Source: Hyaloscypha bicolor E
Lineage: Eukaryota > Ascomycota > Leotiomycetes > Helotiales > Hyaloscyphaceae
DNA length: 64,000 nucleotides
NCBI RefSeq assembly: GCF_002865645.1
Contig: NW_020194677.1
Coordinates: forward strand, 614,412 to 678,411
Direction: 5' to 3'
In this document: piece after piece, positions 25,430 to 38,600 of the stretch
Layout: each line of letters begins with the position of its first letter
How positions within the stretch are numbered: position 1 is the stretch's first letter
The notes under the pieces: generated by a model
Databases searched by the model: none
Seen by the model: only the letters and a program-made list of their open reading frames with translations
Told to the model about the DNA's origin: nothing
Position numbers and translations under genes: made by a program

Positions 25430-28400
25430 TTTAAATAAAACTATATATAAAAGAACTAGTTATTTTTAGTTAAGAAATCAAGTTATCTATTTACCTTCTC
25501 TAAATTAAAGCTATTTACTGCTTTTACCTTTACTACTACTATTATTACTATTAAATTCGAAGATCTATTAATTAGTATCTACTATTATTACTAGAAATCT
25601 TATAAGGAAAATAATAAAGATATATTTCGAGATATAGAAATATAATAGATCTAATAGTAGTTTTAATTATAATCTTATTATTTTTCTCGATATCTATTAA
25701 TATATAAAGTTTCTAAAAGAAATACTAGTAAAAGTTTTTCCTATTATATTAAAGGAACTAGTATAAAACTACTTTTATAATAACTAGTTCTTTTAATATA
25801 TATATAAAAAGGCCTATATAAATATCTATAGCTTTTTTAAAGGTCCCGATTTCTATTATTAAAATTTAGATAAATGAAATATTATTACTTTAGTAATTAT
25901 AATAACTAAATATCCTAAAAAGACAATATTTAAACTTATTTAAATACTAATTAATAACCTATATTAACTATAATATAATCTTATTTCTATTTTATAAAAT
26001 ACTAAATTTCTATATAATAAAATTATTACCTTTTATTAAGGCTTACTAGTATACTAATATATAGTTTTGAACTCTTTTAATAAACTCGGCTAGCTTATTA
26101 ATAAGCTCTAATTATTTATTACTATTTATAAAAAGAAGTAATAAATTAATACCGAAATCTATTTTACTAATTAATAATATTATTCTTAAAACCCTTTAAG
26201 CTATTATTTATTCGGAAATTATTAATATAGATCTAACTATAATTTTAAAACCTATAATAATTATATTTCGAAGTTGTATTTTATATATAAAAGACTCGAA
26301 TATTACTTATAGAAATATATACCGGAAGAATAAAAAGCTAAAAAGGCTCGATTTAAGAATATAAATATTTATTAATTTAGATCCCGAAATTTCTATAATT
26401 TTAATAAATGCTTTAGTAATACCTATATATAATATATTACCGGAATTAAAAGAGAAAAGAATAATAAAAGAAGTAAAAACAAACTAGAAAATAATACTTT
26501 TAAAGCTTTACTAGTAGAAATAAATAAAGAAAAGAAATATTACTCAAATTTCTATTTTATTTTAATTAAGAGTTTCTTAGCTACTTCTATTACTTTTACT
26601 CTTATTATTTCTATAACTAATACCTTTATAAATAATCTTATTTCTCTTTCTTTTATATATATTAAATAATAGGCAAAAACTATACTTTAAAGCTTATTAA
26701 ATACCCAGATATTTATAATTAATACCAGAGCCTCTAGATTCTTAATTACTAGTTCTAACTAATTTCAAGCTTTATAATAAACTAATAATAGTATTAAATT
26801 TAATAAAATTACTAAAGATTAAATTAATATCTAGTTTAGTATTAGATCTATATCCTCTATTAGATCTATAATAGTAAAAATACTAATTAGGCAAATATAA
26901 TTACATATTATACTTATAAAAACTTTATTTCTATTTAGCTTAGCTAATATAAATAAACTAGGAGTCTATTTTAATAATTTTACTAATTATTTTATTATTT
27001 TTATTAGATATTATATATCTATAATATAATGTTTTGGATATTCTTTCTTGCTTTAAAATACTATATTATAAAGCTTTATTTCTAAATTCTTTACTTATAA
27101 TTCCTGCTTTTTATAAAAATTGAATTATAATATTTATATTATTATTTTAGTTATTTATTTATTAATAAGCTCTGAAATATACTGAAATAAATAGGCTATA
27201 ATATTAATATAAAAGCCTTTAAATACTTTACAAAATACTATAAATAATACTAGAAATTCGGATAATTACTAAAATAATTCAAGTTTAATTTAAAAGATAA
27301 TATTAGTTTTAATTATTCTATTATTATTAATATTTTCTATATTTCCGATAAGCGTATATTTTATATTATTAATAAAGGCACTTAATATTAAGCCGGCTAA
27401 TAGCTTTAAAATATTAGTATATTATATATTTGAGATATTTTAAAGTAATATTAAATTAATACTTATTTAAGCCCTTTTAATTAAATTATAATAAATACTA
27501 GAAAGCAGTTTACTAATAAGAAGTTTACTTAGCTTATAAATATTATAGGAACTAAAATCAAAATTGTTTTTATAGAAACTTATAATTCTATTAGAATTAT
27601 AAAATACTATTATAGTCTAATTTAATATATTTATCTTATTATTATAGCCGAAATTAATAAAATTAATTTGAATACTATATTTCAAATAGCTTTTAAGGCT
27701 ATTAATAATTCTATAGAACTTAATGGCATTATTTTAATTCTTTTAATTTATAGTATTTTACCTTAAATAATTAAATATAATACCCTATTACTAATTATAT
27801 TATAGTAATTAATAGTACTTAAAAAGGTAATAATACAAATTTATAAGCTTTAAGCTAGATATTAAATTACAAATACTTTAAATACCCGAAATAGTTCTAG
27901 TATTACTAATATTTATAAACTTTTCCTGAATTCGAATATTCTTATATAATATAAAGGAAATACTAATTAATTTAATAATTGAAATGAGCTATATAAGCTA
28001 ATAGCCATTAATAAAAAGAACTATATACTAGCTCTACTATATAGTAATATTATCTTTTATTTAATCTCTATAAAGCTCTTTTTTATAAAAGATATTAAGG
28101 TTAGTATATTTGAATTTAAATATAATTTTGAATTTTATAATAAAGCTAAAAGTAATATAAATATAATTTCTTCTATTATTTCTGCTATTCTATTAAAGTA
28201 TAGTAGAGAATGCTTTTATAAGAACCCGAATATTATAGTATTTTTATAGAATAATAATTTATATAAAGATTTCCGTTAAGTTAAAATTACTAGCCTTTTA
28301 AAAAAAAAAGGGTATTTTTAAGATTATTTCCAGATTTTAGATATTAAAAAAAAAGTAATTTCCGGTTTATTAATAAAATTAAGAATAAAAATATAAAAAG

Positions 28401-29633
28401 AGAACTTAAGAAATCGAAACTAGTTATTTAAGCTTATAATAATAATAAAAAATATATAATATTAATATAATTACTTATTATTTAATATATTAGCTAGAGA
28501 ATTATTTTTAATATTATTATTATAATAATAAATATTATAGAATTATATTTATATAATATTTTATAAACTTATATTTAATTAATAACTTTATTTAATTATA
28601 ATTTTTATATTAATCTATTTTATAAATTTACTAAAAAGCTAAATCTAAAAAACAATTCTATTCTAAAAGTTATAAAACTATTATATAATATATTAGAAAC
28701 TAGAAACTACTAGTTTGAGACTTATTATTTCTATTATATTAATAAGCTTTCTATAAAACAGTTAACTTATAATTCTTGCCTCTTTTATAATAAGTAATCT
28801 TTTGAAATTATTAGACTTTAAACTAATAATACTTTATTTATTAAAACTAATAATTTTATAAAAGTAAAGTAATTAAAGCTCTAAAAGGCTATATTTTTGG
28901 CTAAAGAATATAAATGCCTTACTTTTAATTATAATCTCAAGTTTAATAGAAGTATTATCTATATAAATACTACTAGAATTACTTTTATATAGAAATACTA
29001 GTATAAAACCTTTGAATTATTTCTATAAAAAATACTATTATTATAAATAATAAGAGTACTATTTATTAAGATCTCTCTATTAAAAACTAATATATTATCT
29101 AATATACTAGAAAAGTATATATTATATTAGTCTATTAATTAGAAGCTTTATATAATTTATTAATTACTATTTAAGTTATTAAATCCTCGAAAACTAATAT
29201 AAAGGCATTTAATAAATATATTTAATAGTAAATTGAGAATATTACTAGAGAACTAAAATTTATAAAGCTAATAAAGAATTTCTTATATTTAATTATTTTT
29301 ATAAACGTTTTATTTATAAATAATAAAAATCTTTTTTTTTAAATTAAATATATTCTAGATCTAGTAAATAGAACTAGATATACTAATATTATTTACTAGT
29401 TCTTTATTAAATATAAGAGAGTTACTAGAAGTATTCTAGCTTTAGAACTTTATAATATAGCTTATAGCTTTAATATAGACACTTTAGTTAAATCTATAAT
29501 TAATAGAGTAATAGAAATAGAACTATTACTAGTTATTTATACGAATTCGAAATTATTATATAAATGCCTTATTAAATTAGATATTACTCAAAAGAAATAT
29601 TTAATAATTAATATAATATATAAATAATAAGAG

Positions 29634-29638
<5 letters not shown>
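25430..29638 (+). pseudogene. Ty1/Copia polyprotein, 3'-truncated in RNase H
   Basis: A plus-strand Copia polyprotein with the order protease, integrase, RT, RNase H. The protease region near 26.73 kb reads INTRASRFLITSSNQFQAL, where D-T-G-A-S is RIPped to N-T-R-A-S. The zinc-finger/integrase part covers 27.0-27.9 kb, with ETYNSIRII and AFKAINNSI typical of the core end. A GNTN...YKLIAINKKNYI segment follows near 27.95 kb, and RT and RNase H cover 28.0-29.63 kb. The latter has YKRVTRSILALELYNIAYSF and VIYTNSKLLYKCL, where TDS is RIPped to TNS. The frame stops shortly after IINIIYK, about 60-80 codons before a normal Copia end, at a run of 29 A. No 3' LTR is present. The 25430-25800 segment may be the 5' LTR or leader. 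Confidence 0.75.

Positions 29639-29667
<29 letters not shown>
29639..29667 (+). repeat. Homopolymer of 29 A at the Copia truncation point
   Basis: An uninterrupted A run joins RIPped Copia sequence on the left to non-RIP DNA on the right. It looks like a poly(A) tail on the plus strand, but it could also be an assembly junction. A 15-bp perfect palindrome (ACTCGTTGAACGAGT) follows at 29677-29691. Confidence 0.9.
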
Positions 29668-29670
<3 letters not shown>

Positions 29671-31519
29671 AGGCGGACTCGTTGAACGAGTGACCATCGG
29701 AGTATGAGCGAGTATCAGGTGAATCAGGCCATCCTTATATCGGAGAGCTGGCCCAGTATTCGAAATTTAGCTCTCTTGTAATCTGCGTGCAGAAACGTTA
29801 GACATACCTACATTGACATAGTTTCTTATCACAAAAATTCAGAGAATTTATGATGCAGCCTGTGCCTCATTTGCTTAATATGAGTATTGTAATATGAGAT
29901 AGATCACTGACTAAAATTCCCGTACGAGATCTAAGTACCAACCTGTTGATTCGTGAGTAATTATCTTCGTCTATGAACAATATAAGACGAAGCCTTTACG
30001 AGAGGTTAGCTTAAGCTCATACTAGTCCTGAGTATATCTACTTGTAGTGTATACTATTATTTTTACAGTGTTCGACGTTCTATCCAATATAAGCCATCAT
30101 CACCGGTCGGTATGAACTTTTATAAAAGATAAGTAGCTATACCCAATCCAAGTACCGGAATTCTCTCTCTAAGACCAGAGGTGACGAAAGAATAATCACG
30201 CTGGATTTTGCTTTCTAAGTGCCAATTACTAGCTCCAAATCTTTCCCCTATAGGCACCTAGATTTATACGATTGCTTGGGGCTGCTTTTCTCTCCGTAAA
30301 TACCCGTGGCGCTTATTATCACCCATCGAATTTTATATAATCTGTCATTGTGGTGTTTTTTTTATCCTCTATTATTCGCCTCTGCGCTTATTCTATTCCA
30401 GCAGTCTACCGTTCTTTTATATTTTTATTTCGCTATTCTTGAATCCTTATTTGTCCTCTTTATTCTCATCTATGGATAACCTAGACCATAGTAAATATGA
30501 ACTAGATATATTCTGAATATTATTTAATCTAGTTCTTTGAGAGTAATATCACATCTTCGAAGTACAACATGTAAGCTATATACAAGTATGGCCGCAGCTT
30601 AGAGACATTTATACATATTCCCCTATCGCTCTCATAGCCAGTACATATCAAGCTCACCGGACAGTTAAATCTCAAACAACTAGGAGGAAAAGAAATACGC
30701 AACGGACTACTACTTTATTAAATACGAATTCGAACTAGTATATAAATCTTATTAATACATAAATCTCAAAAGTAAATAGACATCTTAATCTAATTACCAT
30801 CCTAGTACTATATATAATAATAAGCAGATTACATAAGTTTAACATACTGATTAAGGCGAGAATTCAAATCTCATAACGTGAGACCTGACTAAGAATTAAG
30901 CGAGGAAATTACTATCAAATGCCTTATAAAATACAAATATGTATATTATGTACCAGGATATACAAGAAATAAATTAAAATACAGAAATAGATAACAAGAT
31001 ACAGAATGAGAAATCACAAAAGAAAAAAATATTATACTATAAAATATCAGTAAAGTAATTTAGAAGAATCTAATACGAGCCGAATTAGGTAAAATTAGTA
31101 TCATAATTAGAAATGAAAAACTATTTTTTGTTTATTTTAAGAGAAATTCCTAGATATTAATATAACGCTAATTCTTTAAAAGATTATATATACGTACTAT
31201 TTTTTTCTTTCAGTTGAATTATGAAAATCGAAATATAAAATAGTAAAATAGCATAGAATATATGAATATTATGGATATAGATCCTATATACATTTTATAT
31301 TTAATAAGTAGTATTAATTAGTTAAGTCTAGTATTTATGTAGATCTTAGCCTAAACTTTAGAATACTATATATTATATTACTATAATCTACTAATAATCC
31401 TTATTTCTTAAATATTAATTAATTTTACTAACTTTAATATATATTATATTTTTATATATATTATATAATATGTATTATATTACTTACTAGTAACATCTAA
31501 TACTTTTTTTTTTCATTAG
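29668..31519. other. AT-rich island without RIP signature, no gene recognised
   Basis: CpA and TpG are frequent here, unlike both flanks, so this DNA escaped RIP or arrived after it. I find no convincing gene. A short frame starts at an ATG at 30472 (MDNLDHSKYELDIF) but meets TGA after 14 codons. A 9-bp inverted repeat (GAACTAGAT ... ATCTAGTTC) lies at 30499-30535. The pyrimidine-rich stretch 30350-30480 resembles the leader of a Pol II transcript or an LTR, but no partner copy is present in the window. Around 31.3-31.5 kb it grades into RIPped flanks of G13 copy 2. Confidence 0.55.
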
Positions 31520-31865
31520 TAGTATAGCATGGCTATTACTTATTAAAAATTATATTAATTTATAGCGGTTTTTCAAAGATTAGGTTATATAGATATACGA
31601 GAGCTCGCCCGCAGCCGTATATATATAACTTGCAGACAATTATATAAGAGAAACCAGTTTTTCTATAGTTCCTCTAAAGAATAAGTTCTTTATAAATATT
31701 TAATTAATAAGCTTTTATATACCTCATACATATTATACTTATTACTTACTATTTACTACTTTTAATTTAATTATTTGTACTATTAAGTCAACGTTTTATA
31801 ACTCTAGTAATACTTTATATAGATTTAACCCTATCTACTATTATGACGTTTCCCTCTCACTATAT
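31520..31865 (+). repeat. 5' LTR of G13 copy 2 (longer, GC-richer variant)
   Basis: It matches the other G13 LTRs from TAGTATAGCATGGC at 31520 to TTTCCCTCTCAC near 31860, but is ~40 bp longer. It keeps bases lost elsewhere, for example CGAGAGCTCGCCCGCAGCCG in the palindrome core at 31583-31629. It is less RIPped than its own 3' LTR. Confidence 0.8.
31583..31629. repeat. Variant palindrome with extended GC-rich core
   Basis: The arms GTTATATAGATATACG and CGTATATATATAAC flank a core of AGAGCTCGCCCGCAGC. The position is the same as that of the 36-bp palindrome in other LTRs. It may show the sequence before RIP or a different core allele. Confidence 0.7.
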
Positions 31866-32640
31866 GTTTATTAACTAAGGCTAAGTATGAGAAAAGATTG
31901 AAAGCTTTTACTAATTAAAGTAAAGCTTTTGATATAAGGTCCCTAAGAGGTATTATAAAAAGGCGAATTATTAACTTAGTTAAGCTTACGGGGAGGAAAA
32001 GGGCTATTTAAATACCTTAAGCCTAAGACTAAAATATTAAGGATATACTAAGTATTAATTTAGTATTCTTATATTAATTTCTAATATATCTAATAACTTA
32101 AATACAAGTTAGCCGCAAGATATAATTACTAGTATAATATATAGAAATAGTAAGAAATAGAGGCTAATTATAGAAAAGAAAAGAAATAGAGGAAATAAAA
32201 AGAAAATATTATACTAAATAATATAAGTTAGACCTTAGTTAGAAATAGACTTTAGTATACGGAAATAAAATTATATTATTAATTTATATATTATTTTTAG
32301 TTATAGTAAAAGTCGGAATTAAAGTAGCTTTAATCTTAGTAATAAAGCTTATTTCTAAGTCCAAAAAAAATATCCAAAATAGAAAATACCTTTAATTTCA
32401 AGTAAGATAGTAAATAGAAATCGGAAAGAATTAAAAGAAAATCAGAAATAAGAAATTATATAAATAAATTAGAGAAGCCTCTAGAGAAAAGAGAGATTAC
32501 TAAGTAAAGATAATAAGGAGAATTCAGGAAAATTAGAAAAAATAGTAGAATTAGAGAAATTATTTTTATTATTATTATTATTTTTATTATATTTATTAAT
32601 AGTATTATAGAATATATCTAGTTTAGTAAAATTAAGAGAA
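31866..32640 (+). other. 5' leader of G13 copy 2
   Basis: This is the conserved non-coding leader between LTR and gag, aligning with 47841-48600. No start codon or primer-binding site can be assigned confidently. Confidence 0.5.
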
Positions 32641-34920
32641 AATACTATAGATATTAAGTTAACGGAATAGAAAAGAGAGTATAAATAATAGAAATAAGAC
32701 TAGAAAAACTACTATTATATTATTACTAATACTAAAACTCGAATCTAAATTATATTCGTTATTATTAACCGGTTTCTCTCAAATTCCGGTTCCTAAACTA
32801 AAAGATATACTTAAATAGGAAGTGAGTTTTTTAGGAACTTTATTAGTAGAAATTTTAGATATAGAAACTCTATAATTAATTATAGAAAAAATTATTAAGA
32901 TTAATATAGCTAAGAATAAATATATACTAATACTGGATTTAAATCTGCTACTTATAAAAGCTCCTAAAATACTATAGTTTTAGGGAAGTAATATCTTTAT
33001 ATTCTTGAAATAGTATATAAATATATATAAGAACTATTATATTTCTAATAATATTAAAAGAGAGAGAATTATTTATTATATCTCTTTTATTTATAAGAAT
33101 TAGATTAAGGCTATACCGGAATACTATACTAATAATCTAGGAAATTACTAGAAAACTAAGTTCTTTAAGGCCTTACTAAAGGAATTCCGAGAATATAACT
33201 AGGAAATATTTAAAATTAGTTATAACTTTCTTAATTAAATTATTATATAAGCTTAGAATAGAGAAATCTCTTCTAAGTCTTATATTAATATATTTAATAA
33301 AGTATTAAAGAAGTTACTAAAAAGGAAAGAGATAAATAAAATTACTTAGTATTAAGAATTTATAAGAGAATTATCTATTTTAGTAAGAGATTATATTCTT
33401 AAAAATATAGACTTCGAGCTTATAAATATTTCTATTTATAAATATAGCAAGATATATAAGAAGGTAGTAATATTCTATTAGTATAAAAAGAAGAAATACT
33501 ATTTTAATATTATTAATAACTCAGATATATTTAAACTTAAATAAGAATACTTGAATATAATAGTCTATAATATAGTTCCCAAACCAGAAAATAATTATTT
33601 CTTACTAGTTTCTTCTATTATACTTCTTAAAGCTACTATAAATATAAGTAAAAAGAGAATCTAGCCTATAGCTAATTATATAAAACTTACTAAAAGTAGT
33701 AAATCTAAGGAAAATAATATTAACTAGCTAGTAAGAAGTCTGGAAAAACTATTTATTACTACTATAATTTAAGAGAATCTATAAAAATAACTTAATATAG
33801 CTACTATTATAATTCGGGAAAATATCTATAGCCTGCTTATATAGCCTAGCTAATTATAGCAAGTATAATAGTATTAATAGCCTAGTAGATATAATTCGGG
33901 TCTTCGGGAAAAATATACTAGAAATTATAATAGAGAATATAGAGAATACTATAATAGCTATAGTAGTTAAACTAAAATAAATAAAGAATCTAGATAATTA
34001 TATTCTAGAGAAAGTTAGTTTTAAATATAATTAGAAAATACTATTTAAGTTAATATAGCCTATAATATAGATCTAGAACCGAGAGAATGAATTTACTATA
34101 AATACTATAATAGAAAAGCTTATAAATTATAAATATACTTACTAATTTAATAGAAGATAATATAAAGAACTATTTAAGCCTAGATAAGGAAGTATTTCCT
34201 TTATCCTTACTAGTAAATACTAGTAATTTAACTAAATTATTTCCCAAGTTTAAGAAAAAGAATTTAACTATAACTTAAATACTTAATTCAAAAATATCTA
34301 GAGATTAATAGGGGATACCTAGTTTACTAGATAAGAAAGAGAAAAGGGAACTAGCTAACCGGAATCTATATATAGAAATAAGTAGGTTATATCTAGGGAA
34401 TCTAAATAGCCGCTTTATTTTAGAGAAAATTATATTAGAATTACTAATACTTCAGGTTCTGAAATTAATAGATAATACTAAGATTTAGCTATAAATAGTA
34501 TTTCTATTAATACTATAATAGGTTTCTTATTAAGAAAAAAGGGAAAAGAGATAGAAATAGCTAAAGAGGTTTTCTAAAAATAAGCTAGAGTAGAAGAAAA
34601 GCTATCCTATATAAGAGACCAGAAGAATACTACTTTAAGAAGTAATAGATAAGGGAATAGCCTAGCTAAGGATATAAATATTAATACTGCCGGAGATAAA
34701 CTAGATAAATTAGAAATCCAATATACTTCTAATTATAATAAGTATAGAACTTCTAAAATTAATAATATTTTAATAAGGCTACTAAAAAAAGTAACTATTT
34801 TATTTCTAAGAACTTAGAAAGAAACGAGAATACTTATTAATGTCTTAAAAATACTAGATCTAGCTACTATATTTTAGAATTAATAGATTAAGGATAATGC
34901 TTTCTATTTTACTATTTTAT
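32641..34920 (+). pseudogene. gag region of G13 copy 2
   Basis: This is the capsid and nucleocapsid part of the element. The frame shows a helical capsid-like stretch (IFIFLK, then KTKFFKALLKEFREYN at ~33.15 kb, then FIRELSILVRDYIL at ~33.36 kb), like Ty3/Gypsy Gag. At 34097-34138 a zinc knuckle is read as Y-K-Y-Y-N-R-K-A-Y-K-L-stop-I-Y. Restoring TGT/TGC and CAT gives C-x2-C-x4-H-x4-C exactly, each change being a RIP-type transition. Knuckles of this kind bind the genomic RNA. Stops are TAA/TAG; there is no usable start. Confidence 0.75.
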
Positions 34921-35607
34921 AAATAGGAAATACTATTATATTAAGTATAGTTAGGTATACTAGAAGATCTATAGAACTAGCGGCTATGGCTTATATAATA
35001 GATAGAATATTTAAGGAATTAGAAATACTAGCTTAGATATCTAATACTAATAAAATTATTTAATTTAAAGGCAATAGTATTAATATTCGGATATTACTAG
35101 CTTATAAATATATTATATAATCTCTATATCTCTAATTCGTATTTCGAGAACCTTAAAAAAATATTAAATATAAAGAAATAATTAATACTAGAGCTAAAGT
35201 TAATATTCTCTCTAAAAAGATCTCTAGAAATATTAGTAAAGTAATATATAATACTATAGATTATTAAATATTACTATTACTAGGGCAGAAATTTAGAGTT
35301 TATTAGAAATAGCAAAGCTTAAGAACTAACGCTTACGAGACATAAAGCTAGAACTAGTAAAAATATCATTCATTCTAGTGTAAAAAGCAGCGTTTAAAGA
35401 ATCCTGCTTAGCTTGAGCTATTCCTAGTAAGAAATAAAAATAAATATATATATAATAGAAATAATATAATAAAGTAGAAGGTTTCACTAATTCTAAAAAT
35501 AACCTAGAATATTTATACTATTATAATAATTCTATTTTTATAAAAAATACCGGAAAGCTAAAAAAAAAGTAATAGTATAAGAATATTCAAGTTCTAGAAC
35601 TTAAGGA
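34921..35607 (+). pseudogene. Protease region of G13 copy 2
   Basis: The active-site codons at 35184-35195 read N-T-R-A followed by KVNIL, expected D-T-G-A. The frame continues to about 35.6 kb, where it breaks off at the non-RIP island. The equivalent continuous sequence is 50950-51560 in copy 3. Confidence 0.65.
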
Positions 35608-38600
35608 ACTAACTCCTCATCCTCCTCACTCCCTTACCTCTGACTAAAAGATAACTTTCAGCGATCTATTAAACACATTGTATAGTCGTCAAAGTCGTTT
35701 TTCTAAAACCCCCAACCTACTTTACATGGTGCTGAAAATTCGATTAATTGCTAACTGTAGATAATCCATAGTATATTAGTACCTTCCCCGGCTGTACTTA
35801 ACTACCAAGCCTCTGATACTCAAGAAACTATTCCTGGCTATATTTTAATAAATAATAACTACCGTGATCGATATCTATGTGACAAGACGGGATCGGAAGA
35901 ATGGCCAGGGCTCAAAAATCCAAGAATACTCATGTATTGAAATACTAAGCTAAATGAGAAGAGATGTAAGAAGAGAGAGAGATATGTGAAGAAGGGGATA
36001 AAAGAGGGAAATACTAGCTAAAACCACTGCTAATCTAAGCGAGCGCTTAGAAGGGCAATTAGCGTAGAAATACGAAGACCAATAGAAAAGACTAATAAGT
36101 ATTACAATAACACAATAAAATAGAAGCTAGCTAGTACTATCCTATGTATTTAATATATTTAACTACGTTATAATTTTATACCGGGTCGAAGTAATTAAAA
36201 AACTGATACCGGATATTAGCACGATCGAGCTCCCGATATAAAGTAACTTTTATTATTTTACTAGTAAGTATTTGGTTCTAGGAATAATTATATTAATCTT
36301 TACTTTCCCTAATACTAATATTTATTTTTCTACTAATTAATATTTTGAGAAATAAAGCTAAAGATAGTAAGGCTATACTTCTGTATTTTATTATATTACT
36401 GCCTTATAATATAGTTATATAGTTAAAATTTATATAAAGTACTAATTTTTATTAAGAATAGTTCCGATTAATGAAAAAAGAAAAATAAAAACAGGGTATT
36501 ATAAATAATAATATTTCATATAATAAAAATAATAATATATAAAAGTACTTTTCCATATCTAATATTTTTTTATATATCCCCGGGGAAGTAGTATAGAATA
36601 TATAAATAAATATATTTCGGAAGCTATTTAAGCGAAAAAAAGACTAATAGGAACTATCTCAGAGGAACTAGAGAAAAGAGAAATTACACCTTGAGGGATA
36701 TAATTCTAATTATAATTATTATTAGGAGCTTAAAGTAATATATATAGTGAATAGATAATTAATAATTGGTTTTATATAACATATGGAAAATAAGTATAAG
36801 AATATAATATTTTGTTGCTACCTTTCATAATACTTATATTTTTAAAGTAATCTATATAATATAGATTAAAATAAAGAGCTATTTAAAAATAGAATAGGAT
36901 TATATTATAATTTTCCTGAATATTTTTAGTACTGCACTAAATACAATGCTAAATAAACCCTTAATAAATTAGAATAATTTAATCTTTATAGGGATATTTC
37001 AATATAAAGATATTATATTATTTTCCTTTTATTTATTCTAGACTTTAAAAGCAAAATTATAAAATACTAGATAAAAAAATATGTAGATTAGTAATTTTTT
37101 TATATAAATAAACTAGAAAAGAAAGAAAATATCTTGAATTAAAAGCAAATCTTTAGTTTTTAATATAGAAAATCTATAAGTAAGAAAAATCTATAATTTT
37201 CTATTCTTATTAAATATTTTTACAAAAAGTATAACTTTTAGTTTCTATATTATTGTAATCAGAAATTAATAATAAATGATCTCTTCTAAAGAATTATATA
37301 AAGTCATTGAAGATAAATTTATATACTATGTAAATACATCTATAATATGTAAGATCCTTAAGAATAATAGTTGCTGCACAATCTATAATAATAAATTATT
37401 CATTAATCTTAAACATTCTGTTTTTTAAGAAATTAATAGCTATAAATCTTACGATTTAAATAAAAATAAGCTAAGTTTTATAATTACTATCTTATAGATT
37501 TATAATCCTTCTTATTTATATTACGCTCGAATTTTTATAAGTTTTTTTAAGTAATATAATTATATAAGAATTACTTTTATTAAAGATAATTTTATAACAT
37601 TAATATTATATAAAAGATTCTAAGTATTTATATCTTAATTAATATACATTATTCTCTATTAAATCAATACAAGAGGGATATATAAATCTGCTTAAAAAGT
37701 ATTTTAATGTTTTTATGAANNNNNNNNNNNNNNNNNNNNNNNNNNNNNNNNNNNNNNNNNNNNNNNNNNNNNNNNNNNNNNNNNNNNNNNNNNNNNNNNN
37801 NNNNNNNNNNNNNNNNNNNNNNNNNNNNNNNNNNNNNNNNNNNNNNNNNNNNNNNNNNNNNNNNNNNNNNNNNNNNNNNNNNNNNNNNNNNNNNNNNNNN
37901 NNNNNNNNNNNNNNNNNNNNNNNNNNNNNNNNNNNNNNNNNNNNNNNNNNNNNNNNNNNNNNNNNNNNNNNNNNNNNNNNNNNNNNNNNNNNNNNNNNNN
38001 NNNNNNNNNNNNNNNNNNNNNNNNNNNNNNNNNNNNNNNNNNNNNNNNNNNNNNNNNNNNNNNNNNNNNNNNNNNNNNNNNNNNNNNNNNNNNNNNNNNN
38101 NNNNNNNNNNNNNNNNNNNNNNNNNNNNNNNNNNNNNNNNNNNNNNNNNNNNNNNNNNNNNNNNNNNNNNNNNNNNNNNNNNNNNNNNNNNNNNNNNNNN
38201 NNNNNNNNNNNNNNNNNNNNNNNNNNNNNNNNNNNNNNNNNNNNNNNNNNNNNNNNNNNNNNNNNNNNNNNNNNNNNNNNNCATTGGGAAAGATCATTAT
38301 CGCCGATCGATAATTCATTTTTTCACGAAAGAAAAGATTATATAGATTAGAATAATATATTCGAGAAATTATTATTAAAGGGAAAATGAAAATTAATAAT
38401 TATTATTCAAATTCCGTGTCATATAAAACCTACTATTGAGAAAATCATTAATTAAAGAAGTATGATATTAAATTTCGAAGGGATGAATTGAAAGCTTTGA
38501 GCCGAGATTCTATAAAGAAAGTCAGATCTTTCTATAATTATTCTATACATATATATAAGATCCATAATAAAGCCTTTATCGATAATAATTCCTTAGAACA

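Noticed and set aside
29668..31519. A new Copia or LTR leader starting at the ATG 30472
   Set aside because: The frame ends after 14 codons, no second copy of a flanking LTR is seen, and the region lacks RIP, so there is no positive evidence.
37664..38350. Long reading frames spanning 37.7-38.35 kb on both strands
   Set aside because: They consist almost entirely of unknown bases in the assembly gap, so they carry no coding information.
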